This document shows positions 25,807 to 34,707 of a DNA stretch of 64,000 nt, in pieces. The notes below the pieces were generated by a model. The model saw nothing but the letters and a program-made list of their open reading frames with translations. It had not been told where the DNA came from and ran no database searches. Made by a program: the position numbers and the translations under genes. The stretch comes from Actinomycetes bacterium (GTDB taxonomy: Bacteria > Actinomycetota > Acidimicrobiia > Acidimicrobiales > Aldehydirespiratoraceae), in NCBI GenBank assembly GCA_024276495.1, contig JAJRXC010000091.1, positions 1 through 64,000 of the forward strand, in the 5' to 3' direction. The first letter of the stretch is position 1. Every line of letters starts with the position of its first letter.

Positions 25807-26837
25807 GCCTCGTCGACGCCGTCGCCGCGATCATGTTCGTGGGCGTGTTGCTCTACGCGATCTTCGCCGGCGCCGATTTCGGGAGCGGTGTGTGGGATCT
25901 CGCGGCGGGAAGCGCGGCCAAGGGTGGCCGTCTCCGGCGCCTCATCGACCACGCGATCGGACCGGTCTGGGAAGCGAATCACGTCTGGCTGATCTTCGTT
26001 CTCGTCTTCTTGTGGACCGGATTCCCCGACGCGTTCGCCCAACTGATGCGCACCCTCGCGATCCCGTTCTGGTTCGCAGGGCTCGGCATCGTCCTACGAG
26101 GGAGCGGCTTCGCCTTCCGCAAACTGTCGCCGTCCCTACGATGGGCCCGGATCGCCGGGGTGATCTTCGCCGGGTCGTCGCTGATCACACCGTTCTTCCT
26201 CGGAGCGATCGTCGGCGCCGTGGCCTCGGGCCGGGTGCCTGCAGAGGGCCGCGGCGAGCTCTGGTCGTCGTGGCTGAACCCGACATCGATCCTCGGCGGC
26301 GTCCTCGCGGTGCTCACCTGCACCTTCCTGGCCGGGGTGTTCCTCGCGGCCGACGCCGAAGGCCTCGGTGCGACTGATCTCGCCGACTGGATCCGGGGCC
26401 GGGCCATCGTCGTCGGCGGCATCACCGGCACCGTTGCCCTGATCGGCATCGTCCCCCTGTCGGTCGACGCCGACACCCTCTTCGATCGGCTCGCCGGTCG
26501 CGGGTCGGTGTTCGTGGTCGCGTCGGGGCTCGCCGGGGCAACGACCCTCGTGTTGTTGCGGTCGGGCCGACTCCGAGCGGCGCGGCTGAGCGCGATCGGG
26601 GCGGTCGGCAGTGTCATCGCCGGATGGGGGGTAGCGCAGCATCCCTGGATACTCGTAGACGAGTTGCGTCTCGACGATGCGCCGGCACCGGCCGCGACGC
26701 TGTGGGGCCTGATCGTGGCGTTCGCGCTGGCAGTGGTGCTGGTGGTCCCCTCCCTCACCTATCTCTTCGTGTTGGCCGACCGGAACCGAGTGGGGACGGA
26801 GGCGGCGCCGGAGCCCGCGCCGCCCGGCGGAAGCTGA
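25803..26837 (+). CDS. cydB: Cytochrome bd ubiquinol oxidase subunit II
   Basis: A 344-residue partner of CydA with about eight membrane helices. The N-terminus has the family signature YAIFAGADFGSGVWDL, then IGPVWEANHVWLIFVLVFLW and GFAFRKL. CydB holds no haem in the usual model but stabilises the complex. The GTG start at 25803 overlaps the stop of cydA, giving tight coupling and equal expression. The C-terminus ends in a Pro-rich tail (EAAPEPAPPGG). Nothing after it on this strand appears to belong to the oxidase. Confidence 0.95.
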   Translation: MSLVDAVAAIMFVGVLLYAIFAGADFGSGVWDLAAGSAAKGGRLRRLIDHAIGPVWEANHVWLIFVLVFLWTGFPDAFAQLMRTLAIPFWFAGLGIVLRGSGFAFRKLSPSLRWARIAGVIFAGSSLITPFFLGAIVGAVASGRVPAEGRGELWSSWLNPTSILGGVLAVLTCTFLAGVFLAADAEGLGATDLADWIRGRAIVVGGITGTVALIGIVPLSVDADTLFDRLAGRGSVFVVASGLAGATTLVLLRSGRLRAARLSAIGAVGSVIAGWGVAQHPWILVDELRLDDAPAPAATLWGLIVAFALAVVLVVPSLTYLFVLADRNRVGTEAAPEPAPPGGS

Positions 26838-26919
26838 CGGACCGGCGACGAGATCCGGTTCCGGCGCGGTCCGGGTCACCCGATGGGCGCGACGGAGCCG
26901 GCCATGCTGAACTTCGCGG

Positions 26920-28935
26920 ATGTCCTCGCGTCGTACGCTGCCCGTTCTCGTCTCGATCACCCTGGTCGCCGCGGCCTGTTCCGGTGGAGGCTCGCCCTCC
27001 GAAGCGGGTGACGCCACGACGACGTCTGCGCCGGCCGTGGTCTCGTCGACGACACCGCCCACCACCGCGACCGCGCCACCCGAGCTGGTGCCGTCCGGTT
27101 CCTGTGATCGGGCCGATCCGGCCGCGTGTCTGCTGCCATGGCCGAACGACCGCTTCACCCGGTCCGACGCCACGACCGAGACCGGGTTGCGCATCGACTT
27201 CCCCGTCGACGGCACCCCGACCAACGCGGCCGGTATCCCGATCGGCGTCGACGAATGGAATCGAAACGACGGATTCAGCCCGGCGGCGATGCCGATGACG
27301 GTGATCCCCGGCCTCGACCCCGATGCGTCGGCGCTGGCCCCGGTCACCGACATCGGCGCGTCGTTGACCGACGACTCCTCGCTGCTCCTGATCGACACGA
27401 CGACCGGCGAGAGGGTCCCGGCCTGGGCCGAGCTCGACTCGTCGGGCACCGACCCCGACAACACGGCGCTGATGATCGTTCCCGCCGCGGCCCTCGCCGA
27501 AGGCCACGAGTTCCTGGTCGCCCTGCGCGACCTGGTCGACACCGACGGTGTGCCGATCGCCGCCAATCCGGTTTATCTCGAGCGCATGGCCGCGCCCGCG
27601 GATCAACACGACGCCACCACCCGCGACGCGCTCCTCGCGGCCGGTCTCGATCCGGCGGCGATGACGATCGCCTGGACGTTCACGGTGGCCAGCGGCGAGT
27701 CGATCTCCGGTCGACTCCGGGCCATGTGGGCCGAGACCCGGGCCGAGATCGGAGACGGCGCGCCGGCGTTCACGGTCGAGCAGGTCGAGACGGGAGACCT
27801 CGCGAACATCGTCTCGGGCAGTTTCGAGATGCCCAACTACCTGACGGGTGACGGCTCGACCGGCAACGTGTTCAACAACGACGGGGATCCCGACGGGATC
27901 CCGACCCGCAACGGGACCATGACGACGGAGTTCGTCTGCACTGTTCCGACACAGGCGAGCGGTGACGACCCGGCCCCGTTCGTGCTGTACGGCTACGGCC
28001 TCCTCGGTAGCCGAACCCAGGTGCTCGGGCTCGGCGCGGCCGCTGCCGCCGTGGGAATCGGCTTCTGTGCGATCGACTTCCTCGGAATGAGCACCGCCGA
28101 CGTGCCCACCGTGATCGGGGCCCTTCAGGAACTGACCCTGTTTCGGAGCCAGCCCGACCGAATGCAGCAGGGTCACCTCGCCTGGTTGCTCATGGGTCGT
28201 CTCCTGGCCGGCGAGGACGGCTTCGTCACGGACGCCGCGTTCCAGGACCCGGCCGGCGCCGGGATCGTCGCTCGCGACCGGCTGTCCTTCCTCGGGGCCA
28301 GCCAGGGTGGAATCCTCGGCGGCGCGTCGTCGGCGTTGACCAGCGACTGGACGCAGGTGATCCTCGCGGTGCCCGGCCTCGGCTACAACCTGTTGCTGCC
28401 CCGCAGCATCGACTTCGACGACTTCTCGCCGCTGTTCACGGAGAGCTATCCCGATCCGCTCGATCAGGCCCTCGTCCGGGAGCTGATGCAGATGTTGTGG
28501 GACAGGGGAGAGAACGCGGGCTGGGCCCAGCACCTCACGACCGATCCCTATGACGGCGCCTCGGCGAAGAACGTGTTGATCCTCGCCGCGTTCGGGGATC
28601 ACCAGGTCGCCAACGTGAGTACCGACAAGCTCGCCCGCACGCTCGGAATCCCGATCCTCGCGCCGGGTCTGGCCGACGGCCGTTCGACCGACGTGGTGCC
28701 GTTCTACGGCCTCGACGAGATTCCGAACACCCCCTACAACGGTTCGGGCTACATCGTGTGGGACTTCGGCACGCCGGCGCCCCCGACCGCGAACACGCCA
28801 CCGCGCGCCGGTGAGGACCCTCACGGGAAGTTGGCCGATGTGCCCGATGCGCTCCGGATCGTGGCCGCGTTCATCGAACCCGACGGCCCGGTGATCGACG
28901 TGTGCGACGGCGGCCCGTGCCAAACCCTCGAGTGA
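26920..28935 (+). CDS. Secreted lipoprotein, alpha/beta-hydrolase-like (virulence-factor lipase N-terminal type)
   Basis: A 671-residue protein. It has a signal peptide with lipobox LVAAAC near residue 20, then a Ser/Thr/Pro-rich linker to residue 55. A large N-terminal domain begins LLPWPNDRFTRSD. The catalytic part has the nucleophile elbow GASQGG (Ser461), a conserved GDHQVANV and a late DPH (His635), which would supply the acid and base of a triad. Related proteins are annotated as bacterial virulence-factor lipases or as unknown. It probably hydrolyses esters at the cell surface; no substrate can be named. A paralogue with the same order lies at 32497-34647. The ATG at 26920 gives the signal peptide directly. 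Confidence 0.75.
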   Translation: MSSRRTLPVLVSITLVAAACSGGGSPSEAGDATTTSAPAVVSSTTPPTTATAPPELVPSGSCDRADPAACLLPWPNDRFTRSDATTETGLRIDFPVDGTPTNAAGIPIGVDEWNRNDGFSPAAMPMTVIPGLDPDASALAPVTDIGASLTDDSSLLLIDTTTGERVPAWAELDSSGTDPDNTALMIVPAAALAEGHEFLVALRDLVDTDGVPIAANPVYLERMAAPADQHDATTRDALLAAGLDPAAMTIAWTFTVASGESISGRLRAMWAETRAEIGDGAPAFTVEQVETGDLANIVSGSFEMPNYLTGDGSTGNVFNNDGDPDGIPTRNGTMTTEFVCTVPTQASGDDPAPFVLYGYGLLGSRTQVLGLGAAAAAVGIGFCAIDFLGMSTADVPTVIGALQELTLFRSQPDRMQQGHLAWLLMGRLLAGEDGFVTDAAFQDPAGAGIVARDRLSFLGASQGGILGGASSALTSDWTQVILAVPGLGYNLLLPRSIDFDDFSPLFTESYPDPLDQALVRELMQMLWDRGENAGWAQHLTTDPYDGASAKNVLILAAFGDHQVANVSTDKLARTLGIPILAPGLADGRSTDVVPFYGLDEIPNTPYNGSGYIVWDFGTPAPPTANTPPRAGEDPHGKLADVPDALRIVAAFIEPDGPVIDVCDGGPCQTLE

Positions 28936-29022
28936 GTCGCCACCCGGCTCCGGCCGGGCCGGGCCGAACCTCGCGACTTTCGGTGCCGTCGCGGCGTCGG
29001 GTGGGCCGGAAAGGAGTCGCAG

Positions 29023-29469
29023 GTGGTGACTGGCGAGGGAGAGATCGTCGTGCGGGTGGTGGCCGCGTGGTGGCGGGCGACCTTCGTTCATCTCGACGGC
29101 ACCCGGCGGGTGATCGAGGGCGAGACACTCGATGTGGAGATTCCCCATGTCGCGGCGAACGGGCTGCGCCGTCGCGCCGGGCTCGACACCAGCTGGCGGC
29201 TCCACCTCGTCGAGCTCCGCCGGAAGGAGTTCCAGGAGTTCCGGGCACCGGTTCCCGACCATGTGCTCCACGGCGACCTGGCCGTCGCCGACGTGTGGGT
29301 CGACGAGACCTATCGAGGCTCGATCTACGGCGGCTCGGGCGACGGGTGGAACGCGTATCTCTCGTTCAAGGCCGAGGTCCGGGCCCCGTTCGAGGAGGGC
29401 TTCTACGCCACCCGAGCCGACGCCGCGGCGGCGGTCGCCGCCGGATTGGTCAACGGGCGGCGATCCTGA
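29023..29469 (+). CDS. Unrecognised small protein, 148 residues
   Basis: It has a good ribosome-binding site AAAGGAG 6-7 nt before the GTG pair at 29023/29026. The protein is basic-acidic mixed, with no signal peptide or membrane helix. The first 50 residues look like beta strands (EIVVRVVAAWWRATFVHLDG, then RVIEGETLDVEIPHV), the centre has KEFQEFRAPVP, and the C-terminus ends FEEGFYATRADAAAAVAAG. I recognise no family. It lies between the hydrolase lipoprotein and the convergent F420 LLM gene, 87 bases after the former, so it may be the tail of that transcription unit. Confidence 0.65.
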   Translation: MVTGEGEIVVRVVAAWWRATFVHLDGTRRVIEGETLDVEIPHVAANGLRRRAGLDTSWRLHLVELRRKEFQEFRAPVPDHVLHGDLAVADVWVDETYRGSIYGGSGDGWNAYLSFKAEVRAPFEEGFYATRADAAAAVAAGLVNGRRS

Positions 29470-29479
29470 GGGGGCCCGC

Positions 29480-30451
29480 TCAGGAGTTGGCCCGTCGAAC
29501 CTCCGGGATGACCTGTTCGGCGAGGAGGCGGAGCGTCTCGGTGTCGGGATAGTCGCTGCACCAGGGATAGAACGCCGTGCAGCCGAGATCGATGTAGGTC
29601 TGCATCCGCGCCGCGACCTGCTCGGGGGTGCCCACCAGTTGTGCGGCCTTCCAATCGTCGAGGGAACGTTCGAGGAACGAACGGTTCCCTTCGGCGTCGA
29701 TCTCCGCTTCGGTCTCGCGGATGTGGATCTCGCCGGATCTCGTCTTTTGGATCTCGTCGTAGTCGCGACCGACCACCCGGCAGTGCTCCTTGAGCACCTC
29801 GGCCTTGTGGGCGAACGCTTCCGGCGTGCCATCGAAGTTGGACGCGTCGCCGTGTTTCGCGACGACCCGCAGCGTGAGCTGCTCCCCGCCGCCGCCGATC
29901 AGGACCTGCGGTCGTGGTTGTTGCAGCGGCTTGGGATCGCACTCCGCTCCCTCGAGGCGGTAGTGGCGTCCCTCGTAGGAGAACTTCGGTTCCTTCCACA
30001 TGCCCGTGACGATCTCGATCGCCTCCTCCATCATCTGGATCCGGGCCGCCGGCCGGGCGAACTCGTAGCCGTAGCCGGTGAACTCGTGCTCGTACCATCC
30101 CGCGCCGACGCCCCAGATGAGGCGGCCACCGGAGATCACATCGAGGTTGGCGGTGATCTTCGCGGTCAGCCCCGGCTCCCGGTAGGGGGTGCAGGTGACC
30201 ATCTGGCCGAGCATGACCTTGCTGGTGACCTGGCTGATCGCGGCCAGTGTCGTCCAGGCCTCGAAGACGGTCTCCTGCGCCGGTCGGGGAACGTTGTGGA
30301 AGTGGTCGTAGACCCAGATCGAGTCGAGGCCCAGATCCTCGGCGAGCCGGGCGATCTCGATCGTCTTGGCCCACTTGTCCCGGGGATCGGCGATGTCGGC
30401 CAACTCCATCTTCCAGCCCTGGGGAACGAACACTCCGAAGTCGATCTGCAT
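29480..30451 (-). CDS. LLM-class F420-dependent oxidoreductase
   Basis: A 323-residue TIM-barrel protein of the luciferase-like monooxygenase family. Typical segments are DFGVFVPQGW at the start, LGLDSIWVYDHFHNVP, TCTPYREPGLTAKITANLDV, GGRLIWGVGAGWYEHEFTGYG and QQPRPQVLIGGGGEQLTLRV. This branch usually binds coenzyme F420, which transfers hydride to its substrates; FMN cannot be excluded. The substrate is unknown. A CAGACT hexamer 6 nt before ATG 30451 suggests its own leaderless promoter even though the secernin-like gene ends 21 bases upstream on the same strand. Confidence 0.85.
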   Translation of the reverse strand: MQIDFGVFVPQGWKMELADIADPRDKWAKTIEIARLAEDLGLDSIWVYDHFHNVPRPAQETVFEAWTTLAAISQVTSKVMLGQMVTCTPYREPGLTAKITANLDVISGGRLIWGVGAGWYEHEFTGYGYEFARPAARIQMMEEAIEIVTGMWKEPKFSYEGRHYRLEGAECDPKPLQQPRPQVLIGGGGEQLTLRVVAKHGDASNFDGTPEAFAHKAEVLKEHCRVVGRDYDEIQKTRSGEIHIRETEAEIDAEGNRSFLERSLDDWKAAQLVGTPEQVAARMQTYIDLGCTAFYPWCSDYPDTETLRLLAEQVIPEVRRANS

Positions 30452-30457
30452 GACCGG

Positions 30458-30463
30458 AGTCTG
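30458..30463 (-). promoter_or_regulatory. CAGACT -10-like element of the LLM oxidoreductase gene
   Basis: On the minus strand TGC-CAGACT precedes ATG 30451 by 6 bases; the TGN before it resembles an extended -10. Confidence 0.35.
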
Positions 30464-30472
30464 GCACGCGAC

Positions 30473-31549
30473 TCAGGCGAAGGTGGCGGCTTCGCGCCGG
30501 TCGATCTCCGCTCGGATCGCCGGCAGCGCCGCCGGATCGGCCTCGACCCGATCGCGGCGGGCGGCGGCCTCGTGCCAGCCGGTCACGTCGGCGAGGTGGG
30601 CGGGCACGTCGGGCATGTCGACGGCGACGTACTCGCCGACGCAGGGCGATCCGATGCACACCCATGCCCGGACCGGTTCGCCGTCCTCGGCGGGGAGCCA
30701 GGCAACCATCGACGCGGTCGTCGTGGAAACCCGTTCACCGTGCATGCAGACGGTGATCCCGGAGCGGTCCTCGCCCGGTTCGGTCGGAGGGGGGATCGGG
30801 CGGTCGCCTGATCCCGGCGCGCCCCACGGCCCGGTGCCGTGGTCGCGCAGCGTGGCGATCGCCGCCCGGGGATCGAGCGCGTCGGCCGTGGCGACACAGG
30901 CCCGGGTGGCGCTCAGACGGTGATCGGCGCCGCGGACGTCGATGTGTTGATCGTGCCAATCGAGGGTGGACCACGACTCGTCGATCCCCGCCGAGCCACG
31001 AGTCCAGCTGGTTCCGAGGCTGTAGCGGTTGGATATCGACGTGCCGACTTCGATGGGGGCGGCCACCCACTCGCGTCCGTAGGTCTCGACGACCCATCCG
31101 CCGTGGGCATCCGCGATCAGAAACGAGGAGTCGTAGGGGTCGGTCGCGTCGGGACGACCCGAACCACCCTGGCCGTGCCGCTCGAGGAGCGTCGTGACGA
31201 CCGCCAGCGCCTCCTCGGCGCTCCCGCCCCGTTCGAGGCCGAGGCGGACGAGGTCCATGCCGATCAGCGCGGGCGGGCCATCGAGGTCACGGTCGGCCCA
31301 GACCCGTTCGTTTCCGATGGCGACCCCACACTCGTTGACGCCGTGTTCCGCGCCCCAGAGCCAGGTCGGTTGCGACAGCAGCACTCCGTGGGTCGCGGCA
31401 TCCTCGATCCGCAGGTACTGCGTGTGCAGCTCGGGACCGGCCGGGCGCGGTGGATGCCAGCGAACGACCTGCACCTCGTCGCGGGGCCGGTCGCTGTTCT
31501 TGGCGAAGAGGGTCCCGGTCGGGCCGGTCCGCGCGAATGTGTCGCACAT
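30473..31549 (-). CDS. Secernin-like C69 family peptidase (Ntn-hydrolase)
   Basis: A 358-residue protein starting MCDTF, so Cys2 becomes the N-terminal nucleophile after Met removal, as in C69 dipeptidases and secernins. The next motif GTLFAKNSDRPRDEVQVV is the secernin signature. Further segments are WLWGAEHGVNECGVAIGNE and AHGGWVVETYGREWVA. Expected activity is cleavage of short N-terminal peptides or related amide bonds in the cytosol. It begins 3 bases after the stop of the DUF1932 dehydrogenase gene, so the two form one transcription unit. No signal peptide is present. Confidence 0.85.
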   Translation of the reverse strand: MCDTFARTGPTGTLFAKNSDRPRDEVQVVRWHPPRPAGPELHTQYLRIEDAATHGVLLSQPTWLWGAEHGVNECGVAIGNERVWADRDLDGPPALIGMDLVRLGLERGGSAEEALAVVTTLLERHGQGGSGRPDATDPYDSSFLIADAHGGWVVETYGREWVAAPIEVGTSISNRYSLGTSWTRGSAGIDESWSTLDWHDQHIDVRGADHRLSATRACVATADALDPRAAIATLRDHGTGPWGAPGSGDRPIPPPTEPGEDRSGITVCMHGERVSTTTASMVAWLPAEDGEPVRAWVCIGSPCVGEYVAVDMPDVPAHLADVTGWHEAAARRDRVEADPAALPAIRAEIDRREAATFA

Positions 31550-31552
31550 GGT

Positions 31553-32395
31553 TCAATCGACCCCGACGGCCAAGAGGGCCATGACCTCGGCGAGATCGAC
31601 CGACTCCCGATCGCGGAGCGCGCCGAGCTCGGCGTAGATCTCGGCGGCTGCCCGGTGGAAGCCGCCGGGCAGACCGGCGTCGGTGAACGTCGTGGAGATC
31701 TCGTTCATCTCGCCGACGAAACGCCACGCCTTGGGCACGGCCCCGTCGACGGCGCCGAGCAGCCGGGCGGGAAGATCCGGGGTGAGATGGGCCCACGCGT
31801 GGGCGAGGTCGTCGGTGACTCCCTCGATCTCCGCCAGCGCCCGGATCGCGAGAAGAAGGGCACTGGTGCCCTTGGTCCAGGCGGCGAACGCCATCTTCAC
31901 CGCGGACGCGGCGCCCGCCGGGCCGTCGACGAGATGGGTGGCGAGCGGCGAGCCGTCGAACCAGGACGCGACGTCGAAGCAGTCCGAGGTCGGCCCGGAG
32001 AGGTAGAGCACGGTGCGCGCTCGATGCCGGGCCGGCGGCCCGACGATGCCGCCGTCGACGAAGGTGGCACCGCCGGCGGTGACGATCTCGGAGATCGTGC
32101 GGGCCGTCGACGGGGAGACGGCGTTGGCGTCGAGGTAACGGCCGTCGAACCTCCGGGAGGCGACCTCGCGTGCGACCGCGGTCGCCGCCGCCGGCGGACA
32201 GATCGAGATGAGGTTGTCGGAGCCGGCGAGCAGCGCGTCGAGCGAACCGACATCGACGAGACCGTCGGCGTTCGCCCGGGTTCTCGTCGCGTCGCTGCGG
32301 TCGACCGACGCCCAACCGACATCGTGACCGTTTCCCACCAGGGCCGCACCCAGTGATGATCCCATGGCTCCCGGATGGACGATCCCGACTCGCAT
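31553..32395 (-). CDS. DUF1932 / 6-phosphogluconate-dehydrogenase-like NAD(P)-binding protein
   Basis: A 280-residue protein. The Rossmann motif VGIVHPGAMGSSLG opens it, and DNLISICPPAAATAVAREV follows as in beta-hydroxyacid dehydrogenases. The C-terminal domain (AASAVKMAFAAWTKGTSALL) matches DUF1932, the C-terminal helical domain of a 6PGDH-like subgroup. It is an NAD(P)-dependent oxidoreductase of unknown substrate. The ATG at 32395 is chosen because AAGACT stands 6 nt before it and the Rossmann motif begins at residue 3. It heads a unit with the secernin-like gene and is divergent from the second hydrolase lipoprotein. Confidence 0.8.
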   Translation of the reverse strand: MRVGIVHPGAMGSSLGAALVGNGHDVGWASVDRSDATRTRANADGLVDVGSLDALLAGSDNLISICPPAAATAVAREVASRRFDGRYLDANAVSPSTARTISEIVTAGGATFVDGGIVGPPARHRARTVLYLSGPTSDCFDVASWFDGSPLATHLVDGPAGAASAVKMAFAAWTKGTSALLLAIRALAEIEGVTDDLAHAWAHLTPDLPARLLGAVDGAVPKAWRFVGEMNEISTTFTDAGLPGGFHRAAAEIYAELGALRDRESVDLAEVMALLAVGVD

Positions 32396-32401
32396 CGTCG
32401 C

Positions 32402-32407
32402 AGTCTT
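32402..32407 (-). promoter_or_regulatory. AAGACT -10-like element of the DUF1932 gene
   Basis: TGC-AAGACT on the minus strand, 6 bases before ATG 32395. A one-base variant of the recurring CAGACT hexamer. Confidence 0.35.
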
Positions 32408-32496
32408 GCACCGTGGCCTTCCCACGGTCTGATCGGTCGGTGGGCGGGACCGTCGGAATCGGCGTCGGGCCCGCGTTCGCGCGAAGATCCGACGCC

Positions 32497-34647
32497 ATGA
32501 CGTCGAATCCCGCAGCCCCCGACACCAAGCTCCTGAACCGCACCCGGATCCGCGTCGCAGCGTTCCTCGCCGTGTGGGCGCTCGTCGTGGCTGCGTGTTC
32601 GAGCGATGGCGACTCGGCTTCCGAGACTGAACCCGATGAGCCGGAGACGAGCGCGCAGCCCGAGGAGGCGACCCCGGCGGTCGAGCCCGACGCCACCGAC
32701 GCCGTTTCCGACGACGAGCCCGAGCCCGACGAGCCCGACTTCGCCGGAACCCTCGAGGTGGTGCTCGACGACGACGTCACCTGTGAGCTGTTGGGCGACG
32801 AGTGCCTCCTGCCGTTGCCCAGCGACGCCCTCACCGTGGACGACCCGACCACCGCGACTGGTCGGCGGGTGGCGCTCCCGGCCGCGGCGCTGCCGGCGAA
32901 CTCGGCCGGCGTGGCCCTCGACGTCAGCCGACAGAACCGGGCCGACGGGTTCTCGCCCGGTAGCGCCGCCCTCGCGCTCATTCCCGGGGTCGACCCCGCC
33001 GGATCGGCGTTGCCGCCGATCACCGACATCGCCCGGTCGCTGGCCGCGGACTCGGGGAGCGTGATCGTCGACGCAACCACCGGGGAGCGGTGGCCCCACT
33101 GGGCCGAGCTCGACGCCAACGCCACCGACCCGCAGCGTCAGGGTCTCTTCCTGCGACCGGCACAGAACTACCCGAACGGGCATCGGATCGTGATCGGGCT
33201 GCGAAACCTCGTCGACGAGTCCGGCACGGCGATCCCGCCCACCGACGCGTTCTTGGCGTTGCGGGACCGACTGGAGACCGAGGTGCCCGAGATCGAGGCG
33301 CGTCGGCCGGCCATGGAGCGGGTGTTCGCCGATCTCGAGGCCGCTGGGGTCGCGAGGGAAGACCTGGTGCTGGCCTGGGAGTTCACGGTGATCTCCACCG
33401 AGAGTCTGACCGGGCCGCTCGTCCACATGCGCGACGACGCGTTCGGCATTCTCGGAGACGACGCACCGGCGTTCACCGTCGACTCGGTCACCCGCAACGG
33501 CGACGACACGTACACGATCATCGAGGGCACCTACGACGTGCCGCTCTACCTGACCGGAGAGGGAGAGCCGGGCAGCTCACTGAACCTGGCCGGCGATCCC
33601 GACCTCCCGGAGGTCAACGGCACCTTCGCCTCGGTCTACCGCTGCATGATCAGCGACAACACGACCGCCGACGACCCCGGCGGCGGGGTGATCTACGGCC
33701 ACGGGCTGCTCGGAACCCGCGGCCAGGTCACGTCGGCCGGTCCGAGGCTTCTCGCCGAGAACTTCAACCAGGTGATCTGCGGCACCGACCTGATCGGAAT
33801 GGCCGACGAGGACACGCTCAACGCGATCGAGGTCCTCGGGGAGCTGTCCAGGTTCCCGACCCTCGCCGATCGTCTGCTCCAGGGTCATCTCAACACCTTG
33901 TTCCTGGGGCGGTTGATGCGCCACCCGGACGGGTTCGTGGCCGACCCGGCCTTTCGGGATGCCGGCGGCGAGGCACTGCTCGACACCGAGCAGCTCGCCT
34001 ACTACGGCATCAGCCAGGGCGGGATCATGGGCCCGGTGTCGACCGCGGTCTCCACCGATTGGGACATCGGCGTGTTCGGCGTGCCCGGCGTCAACTACAG
34101 CACGTTGCTGAACCGCAGCGTCGATTTCGAGCTCTACCAGGCGATTCTCGATCCGGCCTATCCCGACAAGCTCGACCAGGCGAAGCTCCTGCTCCTCATC
34201 CAGATGCTGTGGGACCGCGGCGAAGGCAACGGGTACGTCAACTACTACCGCGAGCCGCTCGACGGGCTCGACGAGAAGCAGGGGCTCCTGCACGGGGCGC
34301 TCGGGGACTTCCAGGTCGCCAACGTCGCCTTGGACGTCATGGCCCGGTCGATGGGTGCCGCGGTCGTGTGGCCGGCCGTCGGCGAGACGCGCTCGGCCGA
34401 CGTGGACCCGTTCTGGGGCATTCCCCGCATCGAGAGCTATCCGTACGACGGATCGGCCACGGTGATGTGGGACAGCGGCGCGCCGGTCGCGCCGATCGAG
34501 AACATCGCCCCCGACGAGGGCATCGACCCCCACGAGGATCCCCGGCGTCACATCGTCGCCGTCGAACAGATCGACGCGTTCTTGCGAACCGGAACGGTGA
34601 TCGACGTGTGCGGCGGCGAACCCTGCATCTCCCCGCCCCGGGGCTGA
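32497..34647 (+). CDS. Secreted lipoprotein, alpha/beta-hydrolase-like, paralogue
   Basis: A 716-residue protein of the same architecture as the lipoprotein at 26920. It has a lipobox VVAAC near residue 32, an acidic Glu/Asp/Pro-rich linker to about residue 85, then LLPLPSDALTVDDPTTATGR, matching LLPWPNDRF of the paralogue. The nucleophile elbow is GISQGG (Ser506) and a late DPH has His679. The segment FGDHQVANV of the paralogue is LGDFQVANV here, so that His is not conserved and the DPH His is the better catalytic candidate. The linker is acidic here and Ser/Thr-rich in the paralogue. It ends with VCGGEPC, like VCDGGPC. Surface ester hydrolysis is likely; substrate unknown. Confidence 0.75.
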   Translation: MTSNPAAPDTKLLNRTRIRVAAFLAVWALVVAACSSDGDSASETEPDEPETSAQPEEATPAVEPDATDAVSDDEPEPDEPDFAGTLEVVLDDDVTCELLGDECLLPLPSDALTVDDPTTATGRRVALPAAALPANSAGVALDVSRQNRADGFSPGSAALALIPGVDPAGSALPPITDIARSLAADSGSVIVDATTGERWPHWAELDANATDPQRQGLFLRPAQNYPNGHRIVIGLRNLVDESGTAIPPTDAFLALRDRLETEVPEIEARRPAMERVFADLEAAGVAREDLVLAWEFTVISTESLTGPLVHMRDDAFGILGDDAPAFTVDSVTRNGDDTYTIIEGTYDVPLYLTGEGEPGSSLNLAGDPDLPEVNGTFASVYRCMISDNTTADDPGGGVIYGHGLLGTRGQVTSAGPRLLAENFNQVICGTDLIGMADEDTLNAIEVLGELSRFPTLADRLLQGHLNTLFLGRLMRHPDGFVADPAFRDAGGEALLDTEQLAYYGISQGGIMGPVSTAVSTDWDIGVFGVPGVNYSTLLNRSVDFELYQAILDPAYPDKLDQAKLLLLIQMLWDRGEGNGYVNYYREPLDGLDEKQGLLHGALGDFQVANVALDVMARSMGAAVVWPAVGETRSADVDPFWGIPRIESYPYDGSATVMWDSGAPVAPIENIAPDEGIDPHEDPRRHIVAVEQIDAFLRTGTVIDVCGGEPCISPPRG

Positions 34648-34707
34648 CCGTCCGGCGCTCGACCCGCCGCGTCGCCTGGCACGGGGCACACGGCCCCGTG
34701 TGCGAAC

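Noticed and set aside
26755-29832. A 1025-residue minus-strand open frame
   Set aside because: It is antisense to the hydrolase lipoprotein and the 148-residue gene. Its product is Arg/Gly/Asp-rich with no motifs, as expected from GC-rich codon bias.
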